The notes under the pieces are model-generated. The model saw only the letters and a list, made by a program, of their open reading frames with translations. It was not told the DNA's origin and did no database searches. A stretch of 64,000 bases of DNA from positions 140,386,854 to 140,450,853 of the forward strand of contig JAIOJX010000031.1 of NCBI GenBank assembly GCA_022376925.1, in the 5' to 3' direction. The stretch comes from Tragulus kanchil (Eukaryota; Chordata; Mammalia; Artiodactyla; Tragulidae). A program made the translations under genes and the position numbers. Positions within the stretch are counted from its first letter, which is position 1. Each line of letters begins with the position of its first letter. Below, one piece after another: positions 23,574 through 36,541 of the stretch.

Positions 23574-24807
23574 GGAGGAGATCAGCACATTTCTTGTTTG
23601 CCATTGGCTTGGGTTTTGTGTTAATTACCAAAACAATTCTCATTTATTATTCAAACGGAGAGAACCTAAGTAGTGCAGTGGGGAGAAAAATCAGAATCTG
23701 TACTCATTAATGTAACCCATTAGTGTTTCGGTGTACATCTTTCTAGAGGATGTCTTGTATTTTATTTTGGCTTATGACAAGAAGGGAAAAAATGAGCATC
23801 ACATTTCTTATGCGTCTGTCCCGCTTGCCCCCCTGGGCTTTGGGAGTAGAGTTGTTGGGGCTCCCAGACGCGTCTCAGGCTCACCCCCGCGTTTGGTACA
23901 CTAGAAACGCTGGCTGATGTTCTGTCCCCCTCTTGTTGGACATTTAGGGTTTTTTTCCCAGTATTTTTGCAGTTAGAGCGCTGTGCCAGGTAGCCCACAG
24001 GTAAGTCTCTGTCCGTGCAGGGAGTTCTTTTCTGAAGGGTAAATCAAGACGGATCCACGTCTCACTTTGTGGCACCGAGCGCTGCACGCAGGTTTGCGGT
24101 TGGGTGCTGTCTGGGGGCGTGGAGGTCGTGGGCCCCCAGAGCGCCCCGCTCCCCCAGAAACTGCGTTGCGGTCGGAGGATGAGACAGCAGGGAGGGGCGG
24201 CCACTGGAGGGCTCCGCCAGGGGAGGGGTTACGGGGCCGCCGTCCAGGCGGGTCCTGGGAGCCTTTAAGCTCCTGCGGGGGAGGCGGGTGGCGGTGGAGG
24301 CGAGGGAGAAGCTGGGCTGGCCCGTGATGGCCGCGCCGCGACCCTGCAGCCTTCCGGGCTTCCGGAGGGGGGCCTCTGCTCGCACTGGGGTTCAGGCTGG
24401 GAGCGCCTCTTTGTGATCTGGGGGGTCCCCCAGCCCTTCCAGAGAACTGGGCTGAGGCTGATTCTGTGTTTGCAGCTCTGCGTGTCCTTGGGGCGGGGGA
24501 GGAGGGCATGCCTCGGCTGTAGGAAGGGGCTGGCAACGACACCTGCCCAGCGCTCACAGGGACCGGGTTTCAACATTTCATTATGGAAAAATTAAACACC
24601 CACGGCGGAAATCGCCCGCCCCACACATTCCTCCCTCAGATGCCATGGTTTCAGCTGGGGGGCACCCCGGAGTCAGCAGCACTCCTACACGCTTCCCCCT
24701 CCAGACCTGCTCCTTCTGCTCCCACAGTGGTGCTCCAAACATGCCTCCTGTGATTGTGCTTTGTAGGTAGTGTGTCTGTGTTTTTTCTTTTCTTTTCTTT
24801 TTTTTTT

Positions 24808-25045
24808 TGCAAATTGAAGGCTTGTGGTTCACCTTGTCTTGTCAGATGATGGCTGGCATTTTTTAGTGATAACGTATTTTAAAATGAAGGTTTGTACACG
24901 TCTTAGGTAGAAAGCTCTTGCATACTTAATAGACTACAGTCTTGTGGGAACATAACATGTGTGTGCACTGGGAAACCCAAAAATGTGTGTGACTGACTTT
25001 ATTGAGATATTCGCTTTATGGCAGTAATATGGAACTGAAACTAAA
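24808..25045. mobile_element. Tigger-type DNA transposon remnant
   Basis: TTGCAAATTGAAGGCTTGTG, ACTTAATAGACTACAGTCTT, CACTGGGAAACCCAAAAATG and GACTTTATTGAGATATTCGC match the end of a Tigger1-like mariner element. No transposase frame survives. Confidence 0.7.
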
Positions 25046-25725
25046 ATACCGAGGAAGTATTCCTGTTCATAATCCTAAAAGAGAAGCAGTGGAAAAAAAA
25101 AAAAAAAAGGCAATGTGATCACCACACCTAAAACTTAGCAATATTCTTTAAGATTATAGCTATCCATGCAGGGCACTGTGTTCAGATTTCTGGTTGCTTC
25201 GTACATGTCAAGAAATATACATGGTATTTTAGTTTTGAAAATCGGGATCCAGATGAGGTCTATGTAGTGGAATTGGCTGATGTATTTGTCTTCTTTCATC
25301 TGTAGGATCAATACTCGTTCATTCTCTCGCTTGTGCCAGTTTTTTGCTGTTTTGAACTTCCTATAATGATTATCATGGTTTTTTAAATCCATCAAACCCC
25401 CTATCGATTGGCAGTTGTGTCTGGGGCCTTGATCTAACTTAGTTTCAACCTTTATCCTCATCAGAGCACATTGGATGGGGGGATTGCAGTCTTACACTGG
25501 GAGGCTCGCGTTGTCTGGGTCAATCTCTTTTTGTAATCTTCAATGGCTTTGAGATAGTAGGGTTTTTGTTTTTTTTTTTTGATTTTTTTATTCCATACAA
25601 ATTTTATTTTTTTTTGTTATTACTTGCAGGGTTTTGTTGTTTCCTGCCACACATGAACCCAAGCCTCCCCCTCATCCCCTCTCCATCCCCACCCCAGCCA
25701 CCACACATTCTCCTCAGAATTTTTG
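25046..25725. other. AT-rich sequence, unrecognised
   Basis: A 108-codon open frame on the minus strand (25135-25461) is exactly repeated at 26271-26597 because of the tandem duplication. I do not recognise the protein and see no exon signals, so I do not call a gene. Confidence 0.45.
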
Positions 25726-25945
25726 GAAATTAAACACCCACGGCGGAAATCGCCCGCCCCACATTCCTCCCTCAGATGCCATGGTTTCAGCTGGGGGGCA
25801 CCCCGGAGTCAGCAGCACTCCTACACGCTTCCCCCTCCAGACCTGCTCCTTCTGCTCCCACAGTGGTGCTCCAAACATGCCTCCTGTGATTGTGCTTTGT
25901 AGGTAGTGTGTCTGTGTTTTTTCTTTTCTTTTCTTTTTTTTTTTG

Positions 25946-26183
25946 CAAATTGAAGGCTTGTGGTTCACCTTGTCTTGTCAGATGATGGCTGGCATTTTTT
26001 AGTGATAACGTATTTTAAAATGAAGGTTTGTACACGTCTTAGGTAGAAAGCTCTTGCATACTTAATAGACTACAGTCTTGTGGGAACATAACATGTGTGT
26101 GCACTGGGAAACCCAAAAATGTGTGTGACTGACTTTATTGAGATATTCGCTTTATGGCAGTAATATGGAACTGAAACTAAAAT
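25946..26183. mobile_element. Tigger-type remnant, duplicate
   Basis: Copy of 24808-25045 in tandem duplication 8. Confidence 0.7.
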
Positions 26184-26837
26184 ACCGAGGAAGTATTCCT
26201 GTTCATAATCCTAAAAGAGAAGCAGTGGAAAAAAAAAAAAAAAAGGCAATGTGATCACCACACCTAAAACTTAGCAATATTCTTTAAGATTATAGCTATC
26301 CATGCAGGGCACTGTGTTCAGATTTCTGGTTGCTTCGTACATGTCAAGAAATATACATGGTATTTTAGTTTTGAAAATCGGGATCCAGATGAGGTCTATG
26401 TAGTGGAATTGGCTGATGTATTTGTCTTCTTTCATCTGTAGGATCAATACTCGTTCATTCTCTCGCTTGTGCCAGTTTTTTGCTGTTTTGAACTTCCTAT
26501 AATGATTATCATGGTTTTTTAAATCCATCAAACCCCCTATCGATTGGCAGTTGTGTCTGGGGCCTTGATCTAACTTAGTTTCAACCTTTATCCTCATCAG
26601 AGCACATTGGATGGGGGGATTGCAGTCTTACACTGGGAGGCTCGCGTTGTCTGGGTCAATCTCTTTTTGTAATCTTCAATGGCTTTGAGATAGTAGGGTT
26701 TTTGTTTTTTTTTTTTGATTTTTTTATTCCATACAAATTTTATTTTTTTTTGTTATTACTTGCAGGGTTTTGTTGTTTCCTGCCACACATGAACCCAAGC
26801 CTCCCCCTCATCCCCTCTCCATCCCACCCCCCCAGGT

Positions 26838-27065
26838 CACCACAGAGGCCCTGTCTGAGATGCCCTAGTCCCACAGCACGTTCCCCCTCTCACCCCAATG
26901 TCCATAAGACCGTTCTCCATGTCCACGTCTCCGCTGCTGCTCTGCGTCTTCATTCATCAGCACCATCTGTCTAGATTCCTACACTTGTGTCAGTATACAG
27001 TATTTGTCTTTCTCTCTCTGACATACCTCACTCTGTATGATCATACAAACCTTCCGTTTTCAGCT
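26838..27065. mobile_element. L1-type fragment
   Basis: AATGTCCATAAGACCGTTCT, GCACCATCTGTCTAGATTCC and CTGACATACCTCACTCTGTA resemble the ruminant L1 segment commonly seen near its end. Confidence 0.6.
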
Positions 27066-27181
27066 GGCGATCAGGGGTGCTGAGTTTGGCTCTGTGTGGA
27101 GAACATCCAGTCTCAGGCCCCAGTTTTTCCTTCTTCCTGCTTTTTCTTCCTAGTAGTCACGTTCCCTCTTTTCTTTTCTTT

Positions 27182-27474
27182 TTTTTAAAGATTTATTTAT
27201 TTATTTTGGTGGGGGTGGGGTGGAGAGGGAGGGGAGCGGGCAGGCCACTTCTATTGGTCTTTCATTTGTCCATTTTCATCCATCTTTGTTCCTTGTTCCT
27301 GTTGTCGCAGAGCACCGGCTTTGGGCGCATGCGCTCCAGAGCTCCGGCTCGGTAATTGGACACATTGGTCCAGCCGCTCCGCGGCACGTGGGATCTTCCC
27401 AGGCCAGGGATTGAACCGGCGCCCCTTGCACTGCAAGGCGGTGTCCTTACCCACTGGACCACCAGGGAAGCCCC
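27182..27474 (-). mobile_element. Ruminant SINE (GCGCATGCG-body type), long tail
   Basis: Antisense. It shows the full 3' extension (TTATTTATTTATTTTGGTGG, then GGAGGGGAGCGGGCAGGCCA) before the body and head. The same extension is seen in the sense copy at 382-720. Confidence 0.92.
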
Positions 27475-27629
27475 CTCTGATCTTTTAATTACACGGTAGT
27501 ATCATTTCATTAGAAAAGGTTGGAAAATAGGCATAAACCAGAAAATTATGGAAAATTATGAAGTTAAAATGGTGCTGAATTTTATCACCCAGCGATAACC
27601 CCTAAGGAGTCTGTTCTTTCAGACTTTCT

Positions 27630-27660
27630 TATGTGTGTGTGTGTGTATGTATGTATCTGT
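27630..27660. repeat. Short GT/GTAT microsatellite
   Basis: TGTGTGTGTGTGTATGTATG run of about 30 bases. Confidence 0.8.
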
Positions 27661-27819
27661 GACACTGTTAAATGAAAGGTGGAGCTTCACACGCGTGTCT
27701 CTCTTCACCTCGTGGCGTCTCTAACCTCCTCCCCAGGACCTCTAGGGAGGGACGTGGTCTTTCTCCTGGTCCCCCAGCCGTTCACGTCAGGCTGGGTGTG
27801 GGGAAGCCCGGGCAGCGCG

Positions 27820-30018
27820 GGTGTCGCCCAGCCGCCAAGTTTTTCAAAGGAAATAAGGACTTTGGGTTGGCAGGGCAGTTGCTTTCACATCTGTTCTTTC
27901 AGGATTCTTGACCGTTGCTCAACACTGTGACCTGGGCTGCCCCTTTCCTTCTCCAACACCCTGTCCCCAAGACCTGGCAGCGGCTGGGCCAGCGGAGGGT
28001 CCTGGGAGCCAGCCCCCTGCCCTCTGGGAGGCTGTCCCGCCAGCAGGCTGCAGGGGTGTTCCTCTTTCCTTGCCTGGCTTTGGACCTGGGGCCAGCAGCG
28101 GCTGTTTAGATCTCTACACGGGAGGGACAGTAGCCGAGGGAGCCGAGTCTGGGAGCAAAGATGCTGTTTACTTCTTAGCACATGTGGGTTTTTTTTTTTG
28201 GAATGGCTTTGTGGCTCACCCCAAGTCACCCCTTAGGACCACCTCTGATGAGGAGGAAAGGCCCTTGTTCTGTCCTGTGACTTGGAAGATGTGAGTGAAG
28301 GAGTGAGCCAGAGCATCTCCATAGGTTCCCAAACCCGGCAAAGAGGGATCCTAGCGCACCCCTGAAGCTGCTGTCAGCTGAGAAGAGATGAAGGCTAGGG
28401 CCGGAGGTGAGTCACGCTGGAATGCAGTGTGAAACGCCTGTCTGGGAGGAGGTGAGTGAGACCACAAGGCTGTGCCTGCCTCCGCGAGGCCGTCTCTGGG
28501 GGATCTCCCTTCGAGCACGGAAGAGCTGAGGGCCGGGGGGAGGGGGCCCGGTACGGGGCCAGGCCGCTCTGTCCTCGCAGGCCCCTGGAGCGCTGCTGTC
28601 TGCGGAGAGTGGCCTCTGCTTCTTCTCTGCGCTTGTTCTTGTTAGAAGACTCTGGGGGCAGATCAGTTTGGCAGAAATGTCAAGAAGGTCCCCTGGTGCT
28701 GGGGAGGGTGTGTCTGTGGGAAAAGAGGTGACCCCCCCACCACCGCACCCCCCTGGTCACTCCCCACTAGGGAGGGATGCTGCAGTGAAGGCACATCAGT
28801 CCAGGCTGGCCAGCGGCTGGAGGGGCGCTTCCCGGGTGGCTGGGTCCCACGGGTGGCCGATCGATGCCGGCTGCGGGCAGGAGGCCTCAGTTTTCACCCA
28901 AGGGCTCCTCGTAGCACGCGGTGTCGCCCAGCCGCCAAGTTTTTCAAAGGAAATAAGGACTTTGGGTTGGCAGGGCAGTTGCTTTCACATCTGTTCTTTC
29001 AGGATTCTTGACCGTTGCTCAACACTGTGACCTGGGCTGCCCCTTTCCTTCTCCAACACCCTGTCCCCAAGACCTGGCAGCGGCTGGGCCAGCGGAGGGT
29101 CCTGGGAGCCAGCCCCCTGCCCTCTGGGAGGCTGTCCCGCCAGCAGGCTGCAGGGTGTTCCTCTTTCCTTGCCTGGCTTTGGACCTGGGGCCAGCAGCGG
29201 CTGTTTAGATCTCTACACGGGAGGGACAGTAGCCGAGGGAGCCGAGTCTGGGAGCAAAGATGCTGTTTACTTCTTAGCACATGTGGGTTTTTTTTTTTGG
29301 AATGGCTTTGTGGCTCACCCCAAGTCACCCCTTAGGACCACCTCTGATGAGGAGGAAAGGCCCTTGTTCTGTCCTGTGACTTGGAAGATGTGAGTGAAGG
29401 AGTGAGCCAGAGCATCTCCATAGGTTCCCAAACCCGGCAAAGAGGGATCCTAGCGCACCCCTGAAGCTGCTGTCAGCTGAGAAGAGATGAAGGCTAGGGC
29501 CGGAGGTGAGTCACGCTGGAATGCAGTGTGAAACGCCTGTCTGGGAGGAGGTGAGTGAGACCACAAGGCTGTGCCTGCCTCCGCGAGGCCGTCTCTGGGG
29601 GATCTCCCTTCGAGCACGGAAGAGCTGAGGGCCGGGGGGAGGGGGCCCGGTACGGGGCCAGGCCGCTCTGTCCTCGCAGGCCCCTGGAGCGCTGCTGTCT
29701 GCGGAGAGTGGCCTCTGCTTCTTCTCTGCGCTTGTTCTTGTTAGAAGACTCTGGGGGCAGATCAGTTTGGCAGAAATGTCAAGAAGGTCCCCTGGTGCTG
29801 GGGAGGGTGTGTCTGTGGGAAAAGAGGTGACCCCCCCACCACCGCACCCCCCTGGTCACTCCCCACTAGGGAGGGATGCTGCAGTGAAGGCACATCAGTC
29901 CAGGCTGGCCAGCGGCTGGAGGGGCGCTTCCCGGGTGGCTGGGTCCCACGGGTGGCCGATCGATGCCGGCTGCGGGCAGGAGGCCTCAGTTTTCACCCAA
30001 GGGCTCCTCGTAGCACGC
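27820..30018. repeat. Tandem duplication 9 (offset 1100)
   Basis: Copies at 27820-28919 and 28920-30018 of GC-rich unique sequence. The only differences I see are single-base homopolymer changes. Confidence 0.95.
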
Positions 30019-30378
30019 TGGCTGGCTTCCCCTAGAGTGAGGAATCCACGCGTGAGCAAGGGGGAAGCCCAGTGTCTCTCATGACTTCAGAAGGCAAGCA
30101 CGCGATATCTTCCGTGTCTTGTTGGTCACCCCGGAAATGTGGGAGGGCACCGTGCCAGGCCCTGGATGCCGGGAGGCAAGGGTCACCACGGCTGGCTACC
30201 ACCGTGGCCCCCGTGGCTTCTGGCTCCCAGTCTCCCCGCTGAGTGAAATGAGAGCATCCTTTTTTTTTTTGATTAAGTTTCAACAAAAGTCCCAGAATTG
30301 AGGATTTCAAGTCCCGTGCCCATTGCTCAGTGGCCACTGGCCAAGAGCCCGCTCCTGCAGGCCTGGCTCCCTATAGGA

Positions 30379-32607
30379 ACAGGAAATGGACGTGGAAGCT
30401 ACAGAAGGAACGGGACGGTGTGTGTCCTCTAAGGCCTGCGGCCCGGAGGAAGTGACCATGGAGGCTGTGCTTCTCAGTGGTGGCGTCTGTCCTTGTCTGG
30501 GCGGAGTAGCATCTGACCGTCGTGGTGGCCAAAAGGCCTGAGCCGGCGTGCGGCAGGGTGGGGCTGCTGGATCGTGGGGTCAAGGGTGATCCGGGTGGAA
30601 AGCTGCATTGGGCCAGCATCAGGGAGCATCAAAAGGAGGAGTCAGGACTTGACTCAGGGCCACTGAGAGGCCATGAGCGTCAGAGGCCGGGGGAGCCAGG
30701 ATGGAGGGTTTGGACCCGAGAGAAGGCCCTCTGTTGGGCCTTCCTCGTCTTCGACTGCAGTTGAACACTTACTCTGTGCCCTGCACATGCCTCTCACCTG
30801 GCCCTCGGCCTCCGGGGGAGCTGGCTGAGGTTGTCCTGACTTTACGATGGGCTCCCTGGGCGTGCTCCTGGGCCAGGGTCCCTCGGTGGGAACTCGGACG
30901 GCAGAGCTCTTGGCCTCTCGGTCCCACATTTGCGGAACGAGGGCCTGTCTGGGGGGTGAATCACCAGCCTGACTGTGTGGACCTCCTCTCGGGGCTCCCC
31001 TGGGGGTGGTGACCACGCTCACACGCCGACTCCGAAGTCTGCCTGGAGTTTGGAACGCGCTGGGGTGCTGTGGGGTGTCCTCCCAAGGGGCGCGGGCCTG
31101 ACGTCTGGATTTCTCAAACGGGGCCAAACTGTTTGCTCAGTGCTCAGTGTTATTTGTCTCTTGGCCGATGGCCAACCGCGTCTGCCTTGGTTTCGCGGCC
31201 GTTCCACGGCGGCTTGCCCGCTGTTTCACGGCCTCGCCACGCTCTTGCGTGGAGACGGATGGTGCCCACGCACCCGCCAGGCGCCGGCTCGGGTGGTGGG
31301 ACACCTCTCCTGGGCCCCTTCGCCCGCCCGGGTGAGGCCTCTCCATCCTGAGCTCTGGACCGCCTTCCAGGCTGCCCCTCCCAGGTCTTTGTGCCATGTC
31401 GCGGCGGGCACCTCTTCGCCTGCAGCCTGCCTGACGGGGCTCTGTCCAAGCCGCATTTGTGTCCCCAGCCCCAGAGAGGGGTCCTTCCCACAGGAAATGG
31501 ACGTGGAAGCTACAGAAGGAACGGGACGGTGTGTGTCCTCTAAGGCCTGCGGCCCGGAGGAAGTGACCATGGAGGCTGTGCTTCTCAGTGGTGGCGTCTG
31601 TCCTTGTCTGGGCGGAGTAGCATCTGACCGTCGTGGTGGCCAAAAGGCCTGAGCCGGCGTGCGGCAGGGTGGGGCTGCTGGATCGTGGGGTCAAGGGTGA
31701 TCCGGGTGGAAAGCTGCATTGGGCCAGCATCAGGACGCATCAAAAGGAGGAGTCAGGACTTGACTCAGGGCCACTGAGAGGCCATGAGCGTCAGAGGCCG
31801 GGGGAGCCAGGATGGAGGGTTTGGACCCGAGAGAAGGCCCTCTGTTGGGCCTTCCTCGTCTTCGACTGCAGTTGAACACTTACTCTGTGCCCTGCACATG
31901 CCTCTCACCTGGCCCTCGGCCTCCGGGGGAGCTGGCTGAGGTTGTCCTGACTTTACGATGGGCTCCCTGGGCGTGCTCCTGGGCCAGGGTCCCTCGGTGG
32001 GAACTCGGACGGCAGAGCTCTTGGCCTCTCGGTCCCACATTTGCGGAACGAGGGCCTGTCTGGGGGGTGAATCACCAGCCTGACTGTGTGGACCTCCTCT
32101 CGGGGCTCCCCTGGGGGTGGTGACCACGCTCACACGCCGACTCCGAAGTCTGCCTGGAGTTTGGAACGCGCTGGGGTGCTGTGGGGTGTCCTCCCAAGGG
32201 GCGCGGGCCTGACGTCTGGATTTCTCAAACGGGGCCAAACTGTTTGCTCAGTGCTCAGTGTTATTTGTCTCTTGGCCGATGGCCAACCGCGTCTGCCTTG
32301 TTTTAGCTGCAGTTCCATTGCGTCTTGCCCGCTGTTTCACGGCCTCGCCACGCTCTTGCGTGGAGACGGATGGTGCCCACGCACCCGCCAGGCGTCGGCT
32401 CGGGTGGTGGGACACCCTCTCCTGGGCCCCTTCGCCCGCCCGCGGGGTGAGGCCTCTCCATCCTGAGCTCTGGACCGCCTTCCAGGCTGCCCCTCCCAGG
32501 TCTTTGTGCCATGTCGTCGGCGGGCACCTCTTCGCCTGCAGCCTGCCTGACGGGGGCTCTGTCCAAGCCGCATTTGTGTCCCCAGCCCCAGAGAGGGGTC
32601 CTTCCCA
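30379..32607. repeat. Tandem duplication 10 (offset 1111)
   Basis: Copies at 30379-31489 and 31490-32607. A cluster of seven substitutions occurs at about 31189-31214 versus 32300-32325; the rest is nearly identical. Confidence 0.95.
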
Positions 32608-34671
32608 GAGGGGGAGGGTGGACAGGTGTTGCCGAGTGAGAGGAGAGGGGCGGGCTGCTCTGTGCGCCGGACACCTTGAGCAAACAGAAACCAGCCTTCC
32701 CTGCCAGAGGCTGAGAAAGCCCAAGGGTGCCCCTCCTGTAGGGGCGCTTCTCCCAGCAGGTTTGGGGGCACTGAGTGCCAGGGCTTGGAGATCTTGGGCG
32801 GGACCCCCTGCCAAGGAGGGCATCATGGCATTTGGAGCGGTCTGTCGCCAGGGAAGCCGTTCTTTGCTTCTGGGGAGAGCCACTATGTGAGTGATAGAGA
32901 GCACTTTGGCTCCGCCTGTTTTGTGTGTTCATAGCTGCGTGTGCTTGAGCAAGTGAGGAGCCTCTCTGAGTCTCTTTACAGAATCAACATACTAGCAGGA
33001 CCTCCTCCTGAGGCCACGCATGGTGCCGAGCACTCCGTCAGTGTTTAAATGCCAACCCCGGGGCCTGCCTGCCGGGACCTCCAGCTGGGGCGTTGAGCAC
33101 TGAGTGCCTGGGGCTTGGGGTGCAACAGGTCGACAGAGGAGAGTGCCTCCGCTGAGGAAAGGGCCGGAAGGAGACCTGGGGAGGCCAAGGCGTGTCATCA
33201 GCCAGGAAAGCTGGGCTCCATTCCCTTGTTACTGAGCAGTAGGGTATGCTGTCAGGATGCAAGGTAGAAAACGACGCCAGGTCCCCATGTCATATGCTCG
33301 GGGGGCTTCCTGAGGACCAGGGAGGTCCTCTGTTTGGGGAAGCCTCTGTGCCCTGTTTCCCTCCCGTCTGCCGCCTCACCGCTGAGCCCCCCAGCATCCC
33401 AGGGGATGCTGAGGCCTCAAGTAGAAGGGGATCTGGAGCTCGAGTCATGGCGTCCGGGGACGGGGCTGCAGGGTTCTCTGGGGCTGTTTGGAACCAGATC
33501 TCCAAGCACGGGCTTTGATTCCCCCCTGGGCCCGGTGATGAAACAGAGAGGTGGCAAGCCGGTCGGCCATTTGTCTGGACCGCCTTCAGGCTGCCCCTCC
33601 CAGGTCTTTGTGCCATGTCGCGGGCACCTCTTCGCCTGCAGCCTGCCTGACGGGGGCTCTGTCCAAGCCGCATTTGTGTCCCCAGCCCCAGAGAGGGGTC
33701 CTTCCCAGAGGGGGAGGGTGGACAGGTGTTGCCGAGTGAGAGGAGAGGGGCGGGCTGCTCTGTGCGCCGGACACCTTGAGCAAACAGAAACCAGCCTTCC
33801 CTGCCAGAGGCTGAGAAAGCCCAAGGGTGCCCCTCCTGTAGGGGCGCTTCTCCCAGCAGGTTTGGGGGCACTGAGTGCCAGGGCTTGGAGATCTTGGGCG
33901 GGACCCCCTGCCAAGGAGGGCATCATGGCATTTGGAGCGGTCTGTCGCCAGGGAAGCCGTTCTTTGCTTCTGGGGAGAGCCACTATGTGAGTGATAGAGA
34001 GCACTTTGGCTCCGCCTGTTTTGTGTGTTCATAGCTGCGTGTGCTTGAGCAAGTGAGGAGCCTCTCTGAGTCTCTTTACAGAATCAACATACTAGCAGGA
34101 CCTCCTCCTGAGGCCACGCATGGTGCCGAGCACTCCGTCAGTGTTTAAATGCCAACCCCGGGGCCTGCCTGCCGGGACCTCCAGCTGGGGCGTTGAGCAC
34201 TGAGTGCCTGGGGCTTGGGGTGCAACAGGTCGACAGAGGAGAGTGCCTCCGCTGAGGAAAGGGCCGGAAGGAGACCTGGGGAGGCCAAGGCGTGTCATCA
34301 GCCAGGAAAGCTGGGCTCCATTCCCTTGTTACTGAGCAGTAGGGTATGCTGTCAGGATGCAAGGTAGAAAACGACGCCAGGTCCCCATGTCATATGCTCG
34401 GGGGGCTTCCTGAGGACCAGGGAGGTCCTCTGTTTGGGGAAGCCTCTGTGCCCTGTTTCCCTCCCGTCTGCCGCCTCACCGCTGAGCCCCCCAGCATCCC
34501 AGGGGGGATGCTGAGGCCTCAAGTAGAAGGGGATCTGGAGCTCGAGTCATGGCGTCCGGGGACGTAGGGCTGCAGGGTTCTCTGGGGGCTGTTTGGAACC
34601 AGATCTCCAAGCACGGGCTTTGATCTTGCCCCCTCGCCTGGCCCCGGTGATGAAACAGAGAGGTGGCAAGC
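32469..34671. repeat. Tandem duplication 11 (offset 1100-1105), overlaps duplication 10
   Basis: Copies at 32469-33574 and 33575-34671. The end of copy 1 (from about 33480) has several gaps relative to copy 2, next to the junction. The segment around 32469-32607 is present three times in all. Confidence 0.95.
32932..33055 (+). mobile_element. MIR-like fragment
   Basis: TTGAGCAAGTGAGGAGCCTC and ACTCCGTCAGTGTTTAAAT resemble an eroded MIR. Duplicated at about 34032-34155. Confidence 0.45.
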
Positions 34672-36541
34672 CAGACTGGAGACCTTTGACCTCCCAGACC
34701 ATCCCCTCTCAGAGACAGATGAGGCCCCCTCGCTGTGGGGTGGGGGGCTGGGGAAACAGAGGCTCAGGGCCCAGTGTGAGAGGCGGAGCCAGGACGAGGC
34801 TCCCAGGCAGGCTGCTGTTGCTTCCAGTTGCTCATAAAGGCACCGCCTCTCCCTGCCTCCAGCCGTCGTCCCCGGGCTTCGAATGCAGGCTTTGGGTGCT
34901 GGTTTAATTTTTAGTTGATGAAAATAGCTCCAGTTTCAAGCTTCCAATTTCCGTGAAGTTGCTGGGATCATGAGCCTGGCCCGTCAGCACCCCTGCTCCT
35001 GTCGAGGGCTCCGCTGTGGCTGGGAGAGGGCCCCCCTTGCACACCCCAAGAGGTGCAGAGCTGAGGGTTCAGTATTAGCTGTTCACACCGCCAGAGCAGG
35101 AAGCTGTGGGTCCGGAGTGACTCACTCTTGTTAGGTAGCCGGTAGAAGGAGCCTTCACATACGCGCGTCTGGATGCTGGCCAAGGAGGGGCGGGCGACGG
35201 TCCCCTCTCAGCCGGCTCTGACCCTGGCCTAGCTGCGGAGGGGCCCTGGAGGAAAGCCAGGTAAAGCGGGGCGAGGGGATGGGGCTCCCCCCGTCCTAGC
35301 GAGCTGGGCCTGAGGCGACCCTGGGCAGCATCCCTCCCCACCGGGCGGGCCTGGGCGGGGAGAGGACGGACAGGGTCTGGCCCGGAGGCCGGCATTTGGC
35401 CGCTGAGGAAAGGGCCGGAAGGAGACCTGGGGAGGCCAAGGCGTGTCATCAGCCAGGAAAGCTGGGCTCCATTCCCTTGTTACTGAGCAGTAGGGTATGC
35501 TGTCAGGATGCAAGGTAGAAAACGACGCCAGGTCCCCATGTCATATGCTCGGGGGGCTTCCTGAGGACCAGGGAGGTCCTCTGTTTGGGAAGCCTCTGTG
35601 CCCTGTTTCCTCCCGCCTGCCGCCTCACCGCTGAGCCCCCAGCATCCCAGGGGATGCTGAGGCCTCAAGTAGAAGGGGATCTGGAGCTCGAGTCATGGCG
35701 TCCGGGGACGTAGGGCTGCAGGGTTCTCTGGGGGCTGTTTGGAACCAGATCTCCAAGCACGGGCTTTGATCTTGCCCCCTCGCCTGGCCCCGGTGATGAA
35801 ACAGAGAGGTGGCAAGCCAGACTGGAGACCTTTGACCTCCCAGACCATCCCCTCTCAGAGACAGATGAGGCCCCCTCGCTGTGGGGTGGGGGGCTGGGGA
35901 AACAGAGGCTCAGGGCCCAGTGTGAGAGGCGGAGCCAGGACGAGGCTCCCAGGCAGGCTGCTGTTGCTTCCAGTTGCTCATAAAGGCACCGCCTCTCCCT
36001 GCCTCCAGCCGTCGTCCCCGGGCTTCGAATGCAGGCTTTGGGTGCTGGTTTAATTTTTAGTTGATGAAAATAGCTCCAGTTTCAAGCTTCCAATTTCCGT
36101 GAAGTTGCTGGGATCATGAGCCTGGCCCGTCAGCACCCCTGCTCCTGTCGAGGGCTCCGCTGTGGCTGGGAGAGGGCCCCCCTTGCACACCCCAAGAGGT
36201 GCAGAGCTGAGGGTTCAGTATTAGCTGTTCACACCGCCAGAGCAGGAAGCTGTGGGTCCGGAGTGACTCACTCTTGTTAGGTAGCCGGTAGAAGGAGCCT
36301 TCACATACGCGCGTCTGGATGCTGGCCAAGGAGGGGCGGGCGACGGTCCCCTCTCAGCCGGCTCTGACCCTGGCCTAGCTGCGGAGGGGCCCTGGAGGAA
36401 AGCCAGGTAAAGCGGGGCGAGGGGATGGGGCTCCCTCTGTCCTAGCGAGCTGGGCCTGAGGCGACCCTGGGCAGCATCCCTCCCCACCGGGCGGGCCTGG
36501 GCGGGGAGAGGACGGACAGGGTCTGGCCCGGAGGCCGGCAG
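34249..36541. repeat. Tandem duplication 12 (offset about 1146-1151), overlaps duplication 11
   Basis: Copies at 34249-35399 and 35400-36541. The segment at 33149-33575 is therefore seen three times (again near 34249 and 35400). Differences are homopolymer indels. Confidence 0.95.

Larger units (their letters stand above)
21763..23881. repeat. Tandem duplication 7 (offset 1059)
   Basis: Copies at 21763-22821 and 22822-23881. Copy 2 begins inside the 5' end of the SINE at 21538-21790, so only a 32-base SINE stub is repeated. Confidence 0.95.
24589..26832. repeat. Tandem duplication 8 (offset 1138)
   Basis: Copies at 24589-25694 and 25727-26832, containing a Tigger remnant and AT-rich sequence. 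About 32 bases at 25695-25726 match neither flank and form a junction spacer. Confidence 0.95.
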
